Source: Fusobacteriaceae bacterium UBA2433 (GTDB lineage: Bacteria; Fusobacteriota; Fusobacteriia; Fusobacteriales; Fusobacteriaceae). Taken from it: 13,368 nt of DNA. A model generated the notes under the pieces. It made no database searches, was not told the origin of the DNA, and worked only from the letters and a program-made list of their open reading frames with translations. This document shows positions 5,820-13,368 of the stretch, piece by piece. Position 1 is the stretch's first letter. Each line of letters begins with the position of its first letter. The position numbers and the translations under genes are program-made. Where the stretch lies: NCBI GenBank assembly GCA_002342785.1, contig DDQV01000046.1, positions 1 through 13,368 of the forward strand, written 5' to 3'.

Positions 5820-8117
5820 ATGAAAAGACAGATTTTTATGGTTTTTTTTATTTTCGGGATATTTTTAGTATCTTCTGCAAAAGATGTAAATATAGGAATT
5901 ATCCAGGAAAAAGTATCAGAAAAATCCAAAAACCAGTTAGAGAAAGATTTAAAGATAGAATTAGATAAAAATTTTGAAAATACTAAGTTTAATCCTTTAA
6001 TAAAAAGAGAAATTTTAGTTGATAAGGAAAATATTAGAAAAGCTATTTCAGATTTAGAGAAAGATGAAAATATTGACGCGATTTTTGTATTAAATCAAAA
6101 TCCATCTAAACTTTTAATACAAGATGAGAGTTTTAAAAAATTGGTGATAGCACCATTTTTTTATGGGATATATAATTTTGGGAACATTAAAAATCTAAAT
6201 ACTATCTCAACTGATTATAATTTAAAAGAAGTTGTAGATACCTTAGATGAAATAAAGAAAACAAAAACAATAGGAATAGTATATTCTGAAGAGTTTTCAG
6301 AAACAGCAAAAACCTATGAAAAAGAGATCAAACAAGATCGGTTATTAGGGCAAAAAGATGTAAATTTAATACCTCTTAACAAAGAAGAGAATTTTTCATC
6401 ACTTATATCTAATTCAGATGCTTTGATGATTCTTTCAGAAAACAGTGATTCTTTAAAAAAAGTTATGGAAAAATCAATAGAAAAAGGAATACCGAGTTTT
6501 TCATTTTTATTCTCTGAAGAAGATAATTCTAACATTCTTATGGGATATACTCAAAAAGATGATGTAGATAGAAGATTACGTGTTGCAAGTATAAATCTTC
6601 TTAAATTTTATGAAAAAAAAGAGTTTTCGGAACTTATTTCTACTTTAGATTCATCTAGTTTAAATATAATGGTAGATTATAAAGTAGCTGAAGCTGCAGA
6701 TCTATATATTCAAGATTTTTCATCTGAAAAGATTGATATGATTCATAAAAATTCTTCTAGAAATTTAAATCTTACGATTCAAGATGCTTTGGTTAAACTT
6801 TTAGATAATAATACAAACATTAAATCTAAAAAAGAAGAGGTAACTTCAGGAAGTTATAATGTAAAGATTGCAAAATCTAGTGTAAAACCGAGTCTTTCAG
6901 CGACTATGGACTACCAAAAAAATGATGGGACTAGAGCAATGAATGATACCACAAGTGCAGAAAATTCTTTGAAAGGGGGATTTACTTTAAGTCAAGTACT
7001 CTATGATGAAAGTGTTTTTTCTAATGTTACTATTCAAAAAAAACTTTATGATGCTGTAAAAGAAGGACTTAGACAAGAAGAAATAAGTCAAATTCACGAA
7101 CTTCTTACAGTTTATTTGAATACTTTAAAATCATATTCAAGCTTTGAAATAGAAGAGTATAATAATAAACTTATAAAAAAATATCTTAGTGTCGCTAAAA
7201 CTAAATATGCTCTAGGAAGTTCTGGACCAGAGGATATTTATCGTTTTGAAAGTGAACTAGCATCTTCAATGACAAATTTAGAAGAGATAAGAAGTAATAT
7301 TTTATCTGGTAATTCAGAGCTAAATGAATTATTAAATATGTCTATGGATAACTATTTTTCTATAAATGAAAAGGGAATAGAAGAGATAATAGATCTTTCT
7401 CTATTTGAAAATTATGGAAAAGAACTAGAAAAACCTTGGAAAATAAAAGATACAAAAAACTATTTTATTCAAAAAGGTATAGAGAAGTCTTCTGAATTAA
7501 AAAGTCTTGATTTTAAGATAGAAGCAAAAGAAAGAGAATTAAAAACCGCTAAAAGAAAAAGATTTCTTCCCATTATCACAGCAGATGTAAACTATGATAA
7601 AGATCTTAGAGACCCATGGGGAGAAGGTTCAGGTAATACAAAATCTGATCAATACTGGACAGCAGGAGTTGGATTTACACTTCCAATTTATAGTGGAGGA
7701 GAGATAGGGTATACAAAAAATCAAGTTGAATCTGAATTGAAAAAATTAAAATTTGATAGGGAAAGTAAAGTTTCTAGTATTTCAAAAGATATATCTAGTC
7801 AGTATGCAAAGGTTCTTGCAAATTATAGAAAAATAAAATCTGCTAAAAAATCAGTGGAAGCTTCTAGAAAAAATTTAAAATTACAAGAAGATCTATATGT
7901 AAAAGGAAAGATAAGTATAACTGATATAATAGATGCTAGAAATAATTTCATAGTAGCTGAACAGACTGTGACTTCTGTGAAATTTGATTATTATATATCA
8001 ATGGTAGATATGGAAAGTTTATGTGGAAAATACTATTTCGAATATAGTGACAACGAAAAAAAGAAAACAGAAGTTTTATTTAAAAGTTTAACTGGTTCAG
8101 ATCAGGAGGGAAAATAA
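5820..8117 (+). CDS. TolC-family outer-membrane efflux channel fused to an N-terminal periplasmic ligand-binding-like domain
   Basis: Outer-membrane channel of an RND tripartite pump with an unusual extension: 765 residues against about 420-500 for a normal TolC. ATG 5820 follows AGGAGG (5805-5810) by nine bases. Residues 1-20 are a Sec signal peptide ending VSSA. Residues about 22-300 look like a type-1 periplasmic-binding fold of the ABC_sub_bind kind: strand VNIGII, NIDAIFVLNQ, KLVIAPFF near 108, the KTIGIVYSEEF strand near 149, SDALMIL, GIPSFSF, and a closing NIMVDYKVAEAADL near 285. From about 317 the TolC part starts with LTIQDALVKLLDNN. Its two outer-membrane-efflux repeats each show a beta hairpin: GGFTLSQVLYD near 387 and LPIITADVNYD (about 583) to FTLPIYSGG (about 619), flanked by long coiled-coil helices. 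It is first in the operon and overlaps the adaptor gene by one base. The TolC assignment is firm; the ligand-binding reading rests on pattern recognition. Confidence 0.88.
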   Translation: MKRQIFMVFFIFGIFLVSSAKDVNIGIIQEKVSEKSKNQLEKDLKIELDKNFENTKFNPLIKREILVDKENIRKAISDLEKDENIDAIFVLNQNPSKLLIQDESFKKLVIAPFFYGIYNFGNIKNLNTISTDYNLKEVVDTLDEIKKTKTIGIVYSEEFSETAKTYEKEIKQDRLLGQKDVNLIPLNKEENFSSLISNSDALMILSENSDSLKKVMEKSIEKGIPSFSFLFSEEDNSNILMGYTQKDDVDRRLRVASINLLKFYEKKEFSELISTLDSSSLNIMVDYKVAEAADLYIQDFSSEKIDMIHKNSSRNLNLTIQDALVKLLDNNTNIKSKKEEVTSGSYNVKIAKSSVKPSLSATMDYQKNDGTRAMNDTTSAENSLKGGFTLSQVLYDESVFSNVTIQKKLYDAVKEGLRQEEISQIHELLTVYLNTLKSYSSFEIEEYNNKLIKKYLSVAKTKYALGSSGPEDIYRFESELASSMTNLEEIRSNILSGNSELNELLNMSMDNYFSINEKGIEEIIDLSLFENYGKELEKPWKIKDTKNYFIQKGIEKSSELKSLDFKIEAKERELKTAKRKRFLPIITADVNYDKDLRDPWGEGSGNTKSDQYWTAGVGFTLPIYSGGEIGYTKNQVESELKKLKFDRESKVSSISKDISSQYAKVLANYRKIKSAKKSVEASRKNLKLQEDLYVKGKISITDIIDARNNFIVAEQTVTSVKFDYYISMVDMESLCGKYYFEYSDNEKKKTEVLFKSLTGSDQEGK

Positions 8118-9301
8118 TGAAGAAATTTTTAATTGCTATACTTGTCATTTTTGCTTTAGGAGCTTGTGGCAAAGAAAAAAAAGAGAATGTAAAGCTAGAA
8201 AAGAAACCCAGACCAGTGAGATATGTAGTAGTGGCTGATAAAGATGTAGAATACACTAGAATTTTTTCTGGAAATATTACTTCTGAAATTGAATCAAATT
8301 TAAGTTTTAGAGTAAATGGAACGATCATTAATAAATATGTTAAATTGGGAGATCGTATAAAAAAAGGTCAAGTTCTTGCGGATTTAGACGATAATGATTA
8401 TAGATTAAGTATGGAAAATTCTATTGCTCAATATGAAAATTCCCTTGCAGGAGTTGCAGAAGCAGAAGCTGGGTTAAGAAGTGCAGAAGCTTCTTTTGAA
8501 AACTCAAAAAATGAATTTTCACGTATGGAAAAACTTTATTATGACGACAATATATCAAAAAGTGATTATGATATAGCTAAGGCTGATAAAGGTGTTAAAG
8601 AAGCTCAATTAGCTCAAGCAGAAGCGAGTAAAAAATCAGCTTTGGCAAGTTTGAAAGCAAGTAATATGCAAATGGCTCAAAATAAATTAAATCTTAGATA
8701 CACAAAACTTATTGCTCCACAAGATGGATTTATTGTAGCAGAAGAAAAAGAAGAAAATGAAACAGTTGAAACAGGAACACCTGTGTATAAAGTGAGCCTC
8801 GGTGATACTTTAGAAACTGAAACTTTTATACCTGAAAATCTTATAGGAAGTTTAAGAAAGGGACAAGAAGTAACAGTGGAAATAAGTGCTCTAGATAAAA
8901 AAAATTATAGAGGAAAGATAAAAGAGATAGGAGCATCATCTTCAGGATATGGAAATAGTTTTCCTTTAAAAATAACTCTTCTTGAAAAAAATAATTTAAT
9001 AAAACCTGGAATGTCTACAAAAATAACTTTAGATCTTTCTAAAAAAGAGGAAAGTCAAATAATTGTACCGCTAAATTCTATTGAACAAGATCCATCAGGA
9101 AATAGATTTGTATATACTCTTACAAATATAAAAGAAGGTGTTGCTACAACGAAAAAAACAATTGTTACTTTGGGAAAAACATATTCTGAAGGGATAGCTA
9201 TAAAAGAGGGAATTAAAATAGGAGATTATATTGTATCTTCAGGTGTTTCCCAGATAACAGAGGGACAAATTGTAGCTATATCCCTAGGGGAGGAAGATTA
9301 G
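8117..9301 (+). CDS. RND efflux periplasmic adaptor (membrane fusion protein), lipoprotein
   Basis: Links the inner-membrane pump to the outer-membrane channel. The 394-residue product has a lipoprotein signal with lipobox LGAC (Cys17), so it is anchored by lipid, as AcrA is. The order is typical of the family: first beta strand PVRYVVVADKDVEYTRIFSGNI (32-53), lipoyl half NLSFRVNGTI (61-70) to GQVLADLD, an Ala/Glu/Lys-rich coiled-coil hairpin (about 97-195), second lipoyl half RYTKLIAPQDGFI, then the beta-barrel and membrane-proximal domains. In the coiled coil, SKSDYDIAKAD marks the hairpin turn that contacts the channel in relatives. ATG 8117 shares its A with the upstream TAA stop; AGGAGGG at 8104-8110 sits six bases upstream. 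Its stop codon directly abuts the pump start codon. The substrate is not shown. Confidence 0.93.
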   Translation: MKKFLIAILVIFALGACGKEKKENVKLEKKPRPVRYVVVADKDVEYTRIFSGNITSEIESNLSFRVNGTIINKYVKLGDRIKKGQVLADLDDNDYRLSMENSIAQYENSLAGVAEAEAGLRSAEASFENSKNEFSRMEKLYYDDNISKSDYDIAKADKGVKEAQLAQAEASKKSALASLKASNMQMAQNKLNLRYTKLIAPQDGFIVAEEKEENETVETGTPVYKVSLGDTLETETFIPENLIGSLRKGQEVTVEISALDKKNYRGKIKEIGASSSGYGNSFPLKITLLEKNNLIKPGMSTKITLDLSKKEESQIIVPLNSIEQDPSGNRFVYTLTNIKEGVATTKKTIVTLGKTYSEGIAIKEGIKIGDYIVSSGVSQITEGQIVAISLGEED

Positions 9302-12300
9302 ATGGATATTACTAATTTTTCTATAAAAAATAAGGTGACAACAATACTTATATATATCCTTATTATTTTTGCAGGAATGAAAACATTTCAAAATATGCAA
9401 AAAGGAGAAGACCCTCCTTTTACGATTAAGGTAGCGACAATAACTACTAGTTGGCCAGGAGCCAATGCTAATGAGATGGCAGAACTTATAGGAGATAAAG
9501 TAGAAGAAGTAATACAAGATATAGAGGAACTAGATTTTGTAGAAACTAAAAATTCAGCAGGGTTATCTACTACTTATGTTAATATAAAACCTGAGTATAG
9601 AGATCTTCCACCTATATGGGAAAATCTAAGAAAAAAAATAAAATATAATATAGAACCATACTTACCTACAGGAGCTAGTGTTCCAAGTGTTAATGATGAA
9701 TTTGGAGATGTTTTTGGTTCTGTTATTATGGTTACAGGTGATGGATATAGTTATCATGAATTGGCAGTTATAGCAGAAAATTTAAAGGGACAAATTTTAA
9801 AAAAAGTTCCTGAAGCAGGGAAAGTTCATCTGTATGGAGATCAAGATGAAAGGATCTATATTAATTTTGATCAAGGTAAGATAGCTCAATTAGGAATTTC
9901 TCCTTCTGATATTGTAAATGCTTTAAATAAAAGAAATCAGATGGCTTCTTCAGGAAGTATTATTATGGGTAAAAGTGATCTAAGTTTAAAATCTACAGGA
10001 GATTTTAAAGATGTAAAGGATATAGAAAACACAGTTATAAATACTCCTGGTATCAATGGAATTATCTATCTAAAAGATATTGCAGAAGTAAAAAGAGGTT
10101 ATGTAAATCCTTCTACTTATCTTACAAGATTCAATGGGAAAAAAGCAGTAGCAGTAGCAGTATCATTAAAAGATGGAATGGATGATACTAAATTAGGAGA
10201 ACATTTAAATGCTCTTATGATAAGTAATCAAGAAAAAAATGTTATAGGTGTTAATTTTGACTTTGTAGCCTATTCTCCCCAAAGGGTAATGGATAAAACA
10301 AATTCATTTGTAAGTAATCTTATACAGGCAGTTATAACGGTACTAATTGTAATGTTAGTCTCTTTAGGTTTGAGAACTGGTCTTATAGTTGCTTCCCTTA
10401 TTCCAACATCTATTGCCATGGCTTTCTTAATAATGCCTCATTTTGGTGTTAATTTAGACCAAATGTCATTGGCAGGACTTATAATAGCCCTTGGAATGCT
10501 CGTAGATAATGCTATTGTAATGAGTGAAAGTATTATGGTATCTATGGAAACAGGAACACCTAGGCTTCAAGCTTGTATAACTTCTGCTAGACAACTAAAG
10601 ATTCCATTACTTATGGCGTCTCTTACTACGGTGGCTGCTTTTGCACCTATTTTTCTTATAGAAGAATCGATGGGAGAATATGTGGGGCCTATGGCAAAAG
10701 TAGTAGTATTCACTTTACTATCTTCATGGCTTGTTGCTATGACTCTAGTTCCTCTTTTATGTTTTATATTCTTAAAGGTGGATCATAAAGAACATAATTA
10801 TAATGGAGGCGTATATGTATCTTATAGACAAATTTTAATATATGCATTAAAACATAAAATTATAACAGTTATACTTGCTATAGGAATGTTTTGTGGTGGT
10901 ATATATTTATTTAGTTTTACAGGAAAAGAATTTATGCCTGAATCTGATCAAAAGATAATGCTTTCTACTATTAGACTTCCAAAAGGATCTTCTGTTGAAG
11001 CTACAGAAGAAGTGGTAAAAGAATTAGATACTTATGTAAAAGAGAATTTTAAAGTATCTAATGAACAGGTTTCAGTAGGATGGATTAAAGATATATTAAG
11101 TGGTTTTACAATGAGAAAATATAAAGACGATGGTATTCTTAACTGGGGAACTTTCATAGGAGGAGGAGCACCAAGATTTATACTTTCTTATTCTCCTGAA
11201 GCTCCTTCAGCTGAATATGCATACGCCATATACAATGCAACAGATCATCGTATAATAGCTAAGATAGCAGAAAAAATAGATGATCATATGACAAAACTTT
11301 ATCCTGATATGGAAATATCGACTAAAAAACTTAAAACTGGTCCAAGTGCAGATAGAGATGTAGAATATAGAATTTCAGCAGAAAATACAGAGGATCTTTT
11401 TGAAAAAGTAAAAGTAATCGAAAATAAACTCTATTCAATACCTATTGCTAAAAATGTAACTAATACTTGGAAAAATCAAGTTAAGAAACTTACAATAGAT
11501 GTTGATCAAGATAAAGTAAAAAAATTAGGACTTACTACAGAGGATATCTCTGATGCCTTATCTACAAATTTAAAAGGAATGATTATTGGAACATATAGAG
11601 AAACTGATTCTCCACTTACGGAAAAATCTATACCAATAGTTCTAAGAACAAAGGAAGCTCATAATACAGTTTTCTCAAAGTTAGATACCATGAAAATATA
11701 TTCTACTTCTACAGAAAAATTTGTTAACCTTAATCAGATTGCAGATATAAAATTAGATTTTGAATATGGTTACATATATAAGAGAGATAGAATTTATACT
11801 GTGGGAGTTCAAGGAGATGTTATTGAAGGGCATACAGCAAATGAAGTAGATGCTGTTATGTCTCCGTGGATAGTAGAAAAAGTAAAAGAATGGGAAGCTG
11901 AACGAAGTGAAAAAATAAAAACTAAAACAGTAGCAGGACTTCTTTCAACTGCTGAAGGTGCTAATTATAAATATGAAATAGGTGGTGTAACCGAGATGTC
12001 TAATAAGCAAAGTGCCGCTCTCGGAGAAAAACTTCCATTTGCTGGATTATTTATACTTTTACTTCTTGTAGGACAATTTAACTCCATAAAAAAAGCAATT
12101 ATAATTTTATTGACTATTCCTCTTGGAATTTTAGGTGTAGCTGTAGGTCTTATAATTGGACATCAAAACTTTGGATTCTTTGCAATAATAGGATTGGTTT
12201 CACTTTCTGGAGTAGTAGTAAATAATGCAATTGTACTTCTAGATCAAATAGAAGTTGAGATAAGTGAAAATGGTTTAAATCCTGTCCATGCAGTAGTCAT

Positions 12301-12559
12301 GTCGGCACAAAGTAGATTTAGACCTATACTTCTTACAACTATAACGACATTATGTGGACTTCTTCCTCTGTGGTTATTTGGAGGCGCTATGTGGAAACCT
12401 ATGGCTGTATCATTGATCTTTGGACTTATATTTGCAACTATGCTTACTTTAGGAGTAATCCCAGTATTATATGCAATTTTCTTTAAAGTAGAATATAAAG
12501 ATTATGAATATCAAGTTGTTATAGAAGAAGAAACAAAATCAAAAACTGAATTATATTAA
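9302..12559 (+). CDS. RND efflux pump, inner-membrane transporter (HAE1/AcrB-like group)
   Basis: Proton- or cation-driven exporter of 1085 residues, close to the 1030-1050 of AcrB. Topology is standard: TM1 at about 13-30, a large periplasmic porter loop (about 35-335), TM2-6 (about 337-495), TM7 near 517-538, a second loop (about 545-900), and TM8-12 (about 905-1065). The TM4 ion-relay motif reads GMLVDNAIV (398-406), so AcrB's Asp-Asp pair is Asp402-Asn403. In TM10, GVVVNNAIVLLD (970-981) has Asn974 where AcrB has its relay Lys. This pattern is seen in a large RND subgroup and does not imply a dead pump, but coupling may differ. The C-terminus ends in an acidic/basic tail after TM12. ATG 9302 follows the adaptor stop with no gap, with GGGGAGG at 9287-9293. 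Substrates are probably hydrophobic toxicants or drugs; metal transport is less likely because CzcA motifs are absent. Confidence 0.94.
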   Translation: MDITNFSIKNKVTTILIYILIIFAGMKTFQNMQKGEDPPFTIKVATITTSWPGANANEMAELIGDKVEEVIQDIEELDFVETKNSAGLSTTYVNIKPEYRDLPPIWENLRKKIKYNIEPYLPTGASVPSVNDEFGDVFGSVIMVTGDGYSYHELAVIAENLKGQILKKVPEAGKVHLYGDQDERIYINFDQGKIAQLGISPSDIVNALNKRNQMASSGSIIMGKSDLSLKSTGDFKDVKDIENTVINTPGINGIIYLKDIAEVKRGYVNPSTYLTRFNGKKAVAVAVSLKDGMDDTKLGEHLNALMISNQEKNVIGVNFDFVAYSPQRVMDKTNSFVSNLIQAVITVLIVMLVSLGLRTGLIVASLIPTSIAMAFLIMPHFGVNLDQMSLAGLIIALGMLVDNAIVMSESIMVSMETGTPRLQACITSARQLKIPLLMASLTTVAAFAPIFLIEESMGEYVGPMAKVVVFTLLSSWLVAMTLVPLLCFIFLKVDHKEHNYNGGVYVSYRQILIYALKHKIITVILAIGMFCGGIYLFSFTGKEFMPESDQKIMLSTIRLPKGSSVEATEEVVKELDTYVKENFKVSNEQVSVGWIKDILSGFTMRKYKDDGILNWGTFIGGGAPRFILSYSPEAPSAEYAYAIYNATDHRIIAKIAEKIDDHMTKLYPDMEISTKKLKTGPSADRDVEYRISAENTEDLFEKVKVIENKLYSIPIAKNVTNTWKNQVKKLTIDVDQDKVKKLGLTTEDISDALSTNLKGMIIGTYRETDSPLTEKSIPIVLRTKEAHNTVFSKLDTMKIYSTSTEKFVNLNQIADIKLDFEYGYIYKRDRIYTVGVQGDVIEGHTANEVDAVMSPWIVEKVKEWEAERSEKIKTKTVAGLLSTAEGANYKYEIGGVTEMSNKQSAALGEKLPFAGLFILLLLVGQFNSIKKAIIILLTIPLGILGVAVGLIIGHQNFGFFAIIGLVSLSGVVVNNAIVLLDQIEVEISENGLNPVHAVVMSAQSRFRPILLTTITTLCGLLPLWLFGGAMWKPMAVSLIFGLIFATMLTLGVIPVLYAIFFKVEYKDYEYQVVIEEETKSKTELY

Positions 12560-12595
12560 AATTAAAATTGTTTGATTAAATATAATTATATATTT

Positions 12596-12629
12596 CACCC
12601 TAGTATTCTTACTAGGGTGTTTTAATTTA
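12596..12629 (+). terminator. Rho-independent terminator of the efflux operon
   Basis: CACCCTAGTA (12596-12605) pairs perfectly with TACTAGGGTG (12610-12619) around a TTCT tetraloop and is followed by TTTTAATTT. It starts 36 bases after the pump stop codon. Confidence 0.92.
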
Positions 12630-12650
12630 AATCAAAACAAAATATTATAA

Positions 12651-12679
12651 TTGAAGATTTGAAAGAAGTATTGTATACT
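12651..12679 (+). promoter_or_regulatory. Promoter of the Nudix gene
   Basis: TTGAAG (12651-12656) and TATACT (12674-12679) are separated by exactly 17 bp. The predicted start of transcription is near 12686, about 75 bases before the ATG. It lies after the operon terminator, so the gene is probably transcribed independently. Confidence 0.6.
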
Positions 12680-12761
12680 TTTTCGAAAGATATCAATAAA
12701 AAAATAAGAGATTATTTTTAGAAATTTTAAAAGGATATTTTTTTAAAGGGGGATTTTATAG

Positions 12762-13322
12762 ATGGATATAGTAGATCAAATAAAAAATTATAAACCATGT
12801 AATGAACAAGAGAAACGAGATAAAGTAGGTATATTGAAGTGTTTAAAAGATGAAAAAAATATTTTTGACAGAGAAAATAAAATAGCACATATGACAGCAT
12901 CTGCATGGGTTGTAAATAAGAAAAAAAATAAAGTTGTAATGATATATCACAATATTTATAATTCATGGTCTTGGATGGGAGGTCATGCTGACGGTAAAAA
13001 AGATTTATTTTCAGTCGCAAAAAAAGAAGTTGAAGAAGAAAGTAGTTTAAGAAATATTAGACCTTTATTGAATGATATTTTTTCTTTGGAAATACTAACT
13101 GTAGATGGACATATAAAAAATGGAAAGTATATTTCTTCCCATCTACATCTAAATATAACATATCTATTTGAAGCAGATGAGGAAGAGACTTTAGTGGTGA
13201 AACCAGATGAAAATAGTGGGGTAGAGTGGTTTGGTTTGAATGAATCTATAGAGAAATCAACAGAAATTTGGTTTAAAGAAAGGATCTACACAAAACTTAA
13301 TAAAAAATTAAATGAATTATAA
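12762..13322 (+). CDS. Nudix-family hydrolase with an atypical Nudix box
   Basis: Cytoplasmic 186-residue protein. Nudix enzymes cleave a nucleoside diphosphate linked to another group using a metal held by the Nudix helix. The start ATG follows AAAGGGGGA, with nine bases between the G-run and the ATG. A typical core is visible: HMTASAWVVNKKKNKVVMIYH (43-63, split by short strands), then SWSWMGGHADG (68-78) and the box helix through KKEVEEESSL (87-96). The metal-binding Glu89, Glu92 and Glu93 are kept. The canonical Arg is Lys88, the final Gly is Ser95, and the loop before the helix reads GHADGKKD, with Lys where relatives usually have an acidic residue. Activity is therefore likely but not certain. 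It appears monocistronic, between two terminator-like hairpins. The substrate cannot be deduced. Confidence 0.82.
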   Translation: MDIVDQIKNYKPCNEQEKRDKVGILKCLKDEKNIFDRENKIAHMTASAWVVNKKKNKVVMIYHNIYNSWSWMGGHADGKKDLFSVAKKEVEEESSLRNIRPLLNDIFSLEILTVDGHIKNGKYISSHLHLNITYLFEADEEETLVVKPDENSGVEWFGLNESIEKSTEIWFKERIYTKLNKKLNEL

Positions 13323-13324
13323 AA

Positions 13325-13368
13325 TAACCTATAGACTAAACACTTTTAAGTGTTTAGTCTATAGGTTA
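13325..13368 (+). terminator. Perfect 21-bp inverted repeat after the Nudix gene, probable terminator
   Basis: Positions 13325-13345 are exactly complementary to 13348-13368, with a TT loop. It starts two bases after the Nudix stop codon and reaches the last base of the window, so a following T-run cannot be seen and the arms may be longer. The most likely role is a (possibly bidirectional) terminator. The end of a mobile element is a less likely alternative. Confidence 0.6.

Noticed and set aside
5732..5929. Minus-strand open frame covering the leader and start of the channel gene
   Set aside because: It conflicts with a well-supported gene start and signal peptide, has no ribosome-binding site, and overlaps a candidate operator.
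12727..13020. Minus-strand open frame of 97 codons
   Set aside because: Antisense to the Nudix gene, with a Phe/Tyr/Leu-rich composition typical of reversed AT-rich coding sequence and no ribosome-binding site.
1..13368. CRISPR arrays, tRNA or rRNA genes, transposases
   Set aside because: No regularly spaced repeats, cloverleaf-like sequences, rRNA segments or transposase motifs were seen on either strand.

Overview
The window is very AT-rich DNA with strong AGGAGG ribosome-binding sites, heavy use of AGA and ATA codons, lipoproteins, and a complete outer-membrane-spanning efflux system (TolC-like channel, lipid-anchored adaptor, RND pump). A low-GC genome with a Gram-negative type double membrane points to Fusobacteriota (Fusobacterium, Cetobacterium or Ilyobacter type). 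This is an inference from composition and gene content, not a database match.

Left part, all on the minus strand. At 1-642 lies the N-terminal 214 residues of a nitrilase-superfamily amidohydrolase with its Glu-Lys-Cys triad; its C-terminus is outside the window. At 772-1575 is an unrecognised 267-residue protein with a GAGRKP-type basic tail and a ribbon-helix-helix-like N-terminus. Repeats phased at 10 bp lie just upstream of it, in the right place for autoregulation. At 1803-4562 is a three-gene osmoprotectant (glycine betaine/carnitine/choline, OpuC-type) ABC importer: ATPase with CBS domains, a single permease, and a lipoprotein binding protein. It has a near-consensus extended -10 promoter at one end and a hairpin terminator at the other.

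Centre and right. A TetR-family repressor gene (minus) is divergent from a three-gene efflux operon (plus, 5820-12559). The 260-bp gap between them holds two back-to-back promoters and two near-identical palindromes of the form AGAG-NN-AATT-CTCT whose repeats are exactly 63 bp (six helical turns) apart, which are the best candidates for the repressor's operators. A third, different inverted repeat lies between the -35 and -10 of the repressor's own promoter. The operon genes are joined with a 1-nt overlap and a 0-nt gap, so translation is probably coupled. The first gene product is the most unusual: a TolC-type outer-membrane channel preceded by about 290 residues that look like a type-1 periplasmic ligand-binding domain (ABC_sub_bind-like), in one polypeptide. 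This suggests an efflux channel with a built-in periplasmic sensor or ligand-binding module.

Right end. After the operon's terminator, a stand-alone Nudix-family gene with its own promoter occupies 12762-13322. It is followed by a perfect 21-bp-arm inverted repeat that runs to the window edge. No tRNA, rRNA, CRISPR array or transposase was seen.
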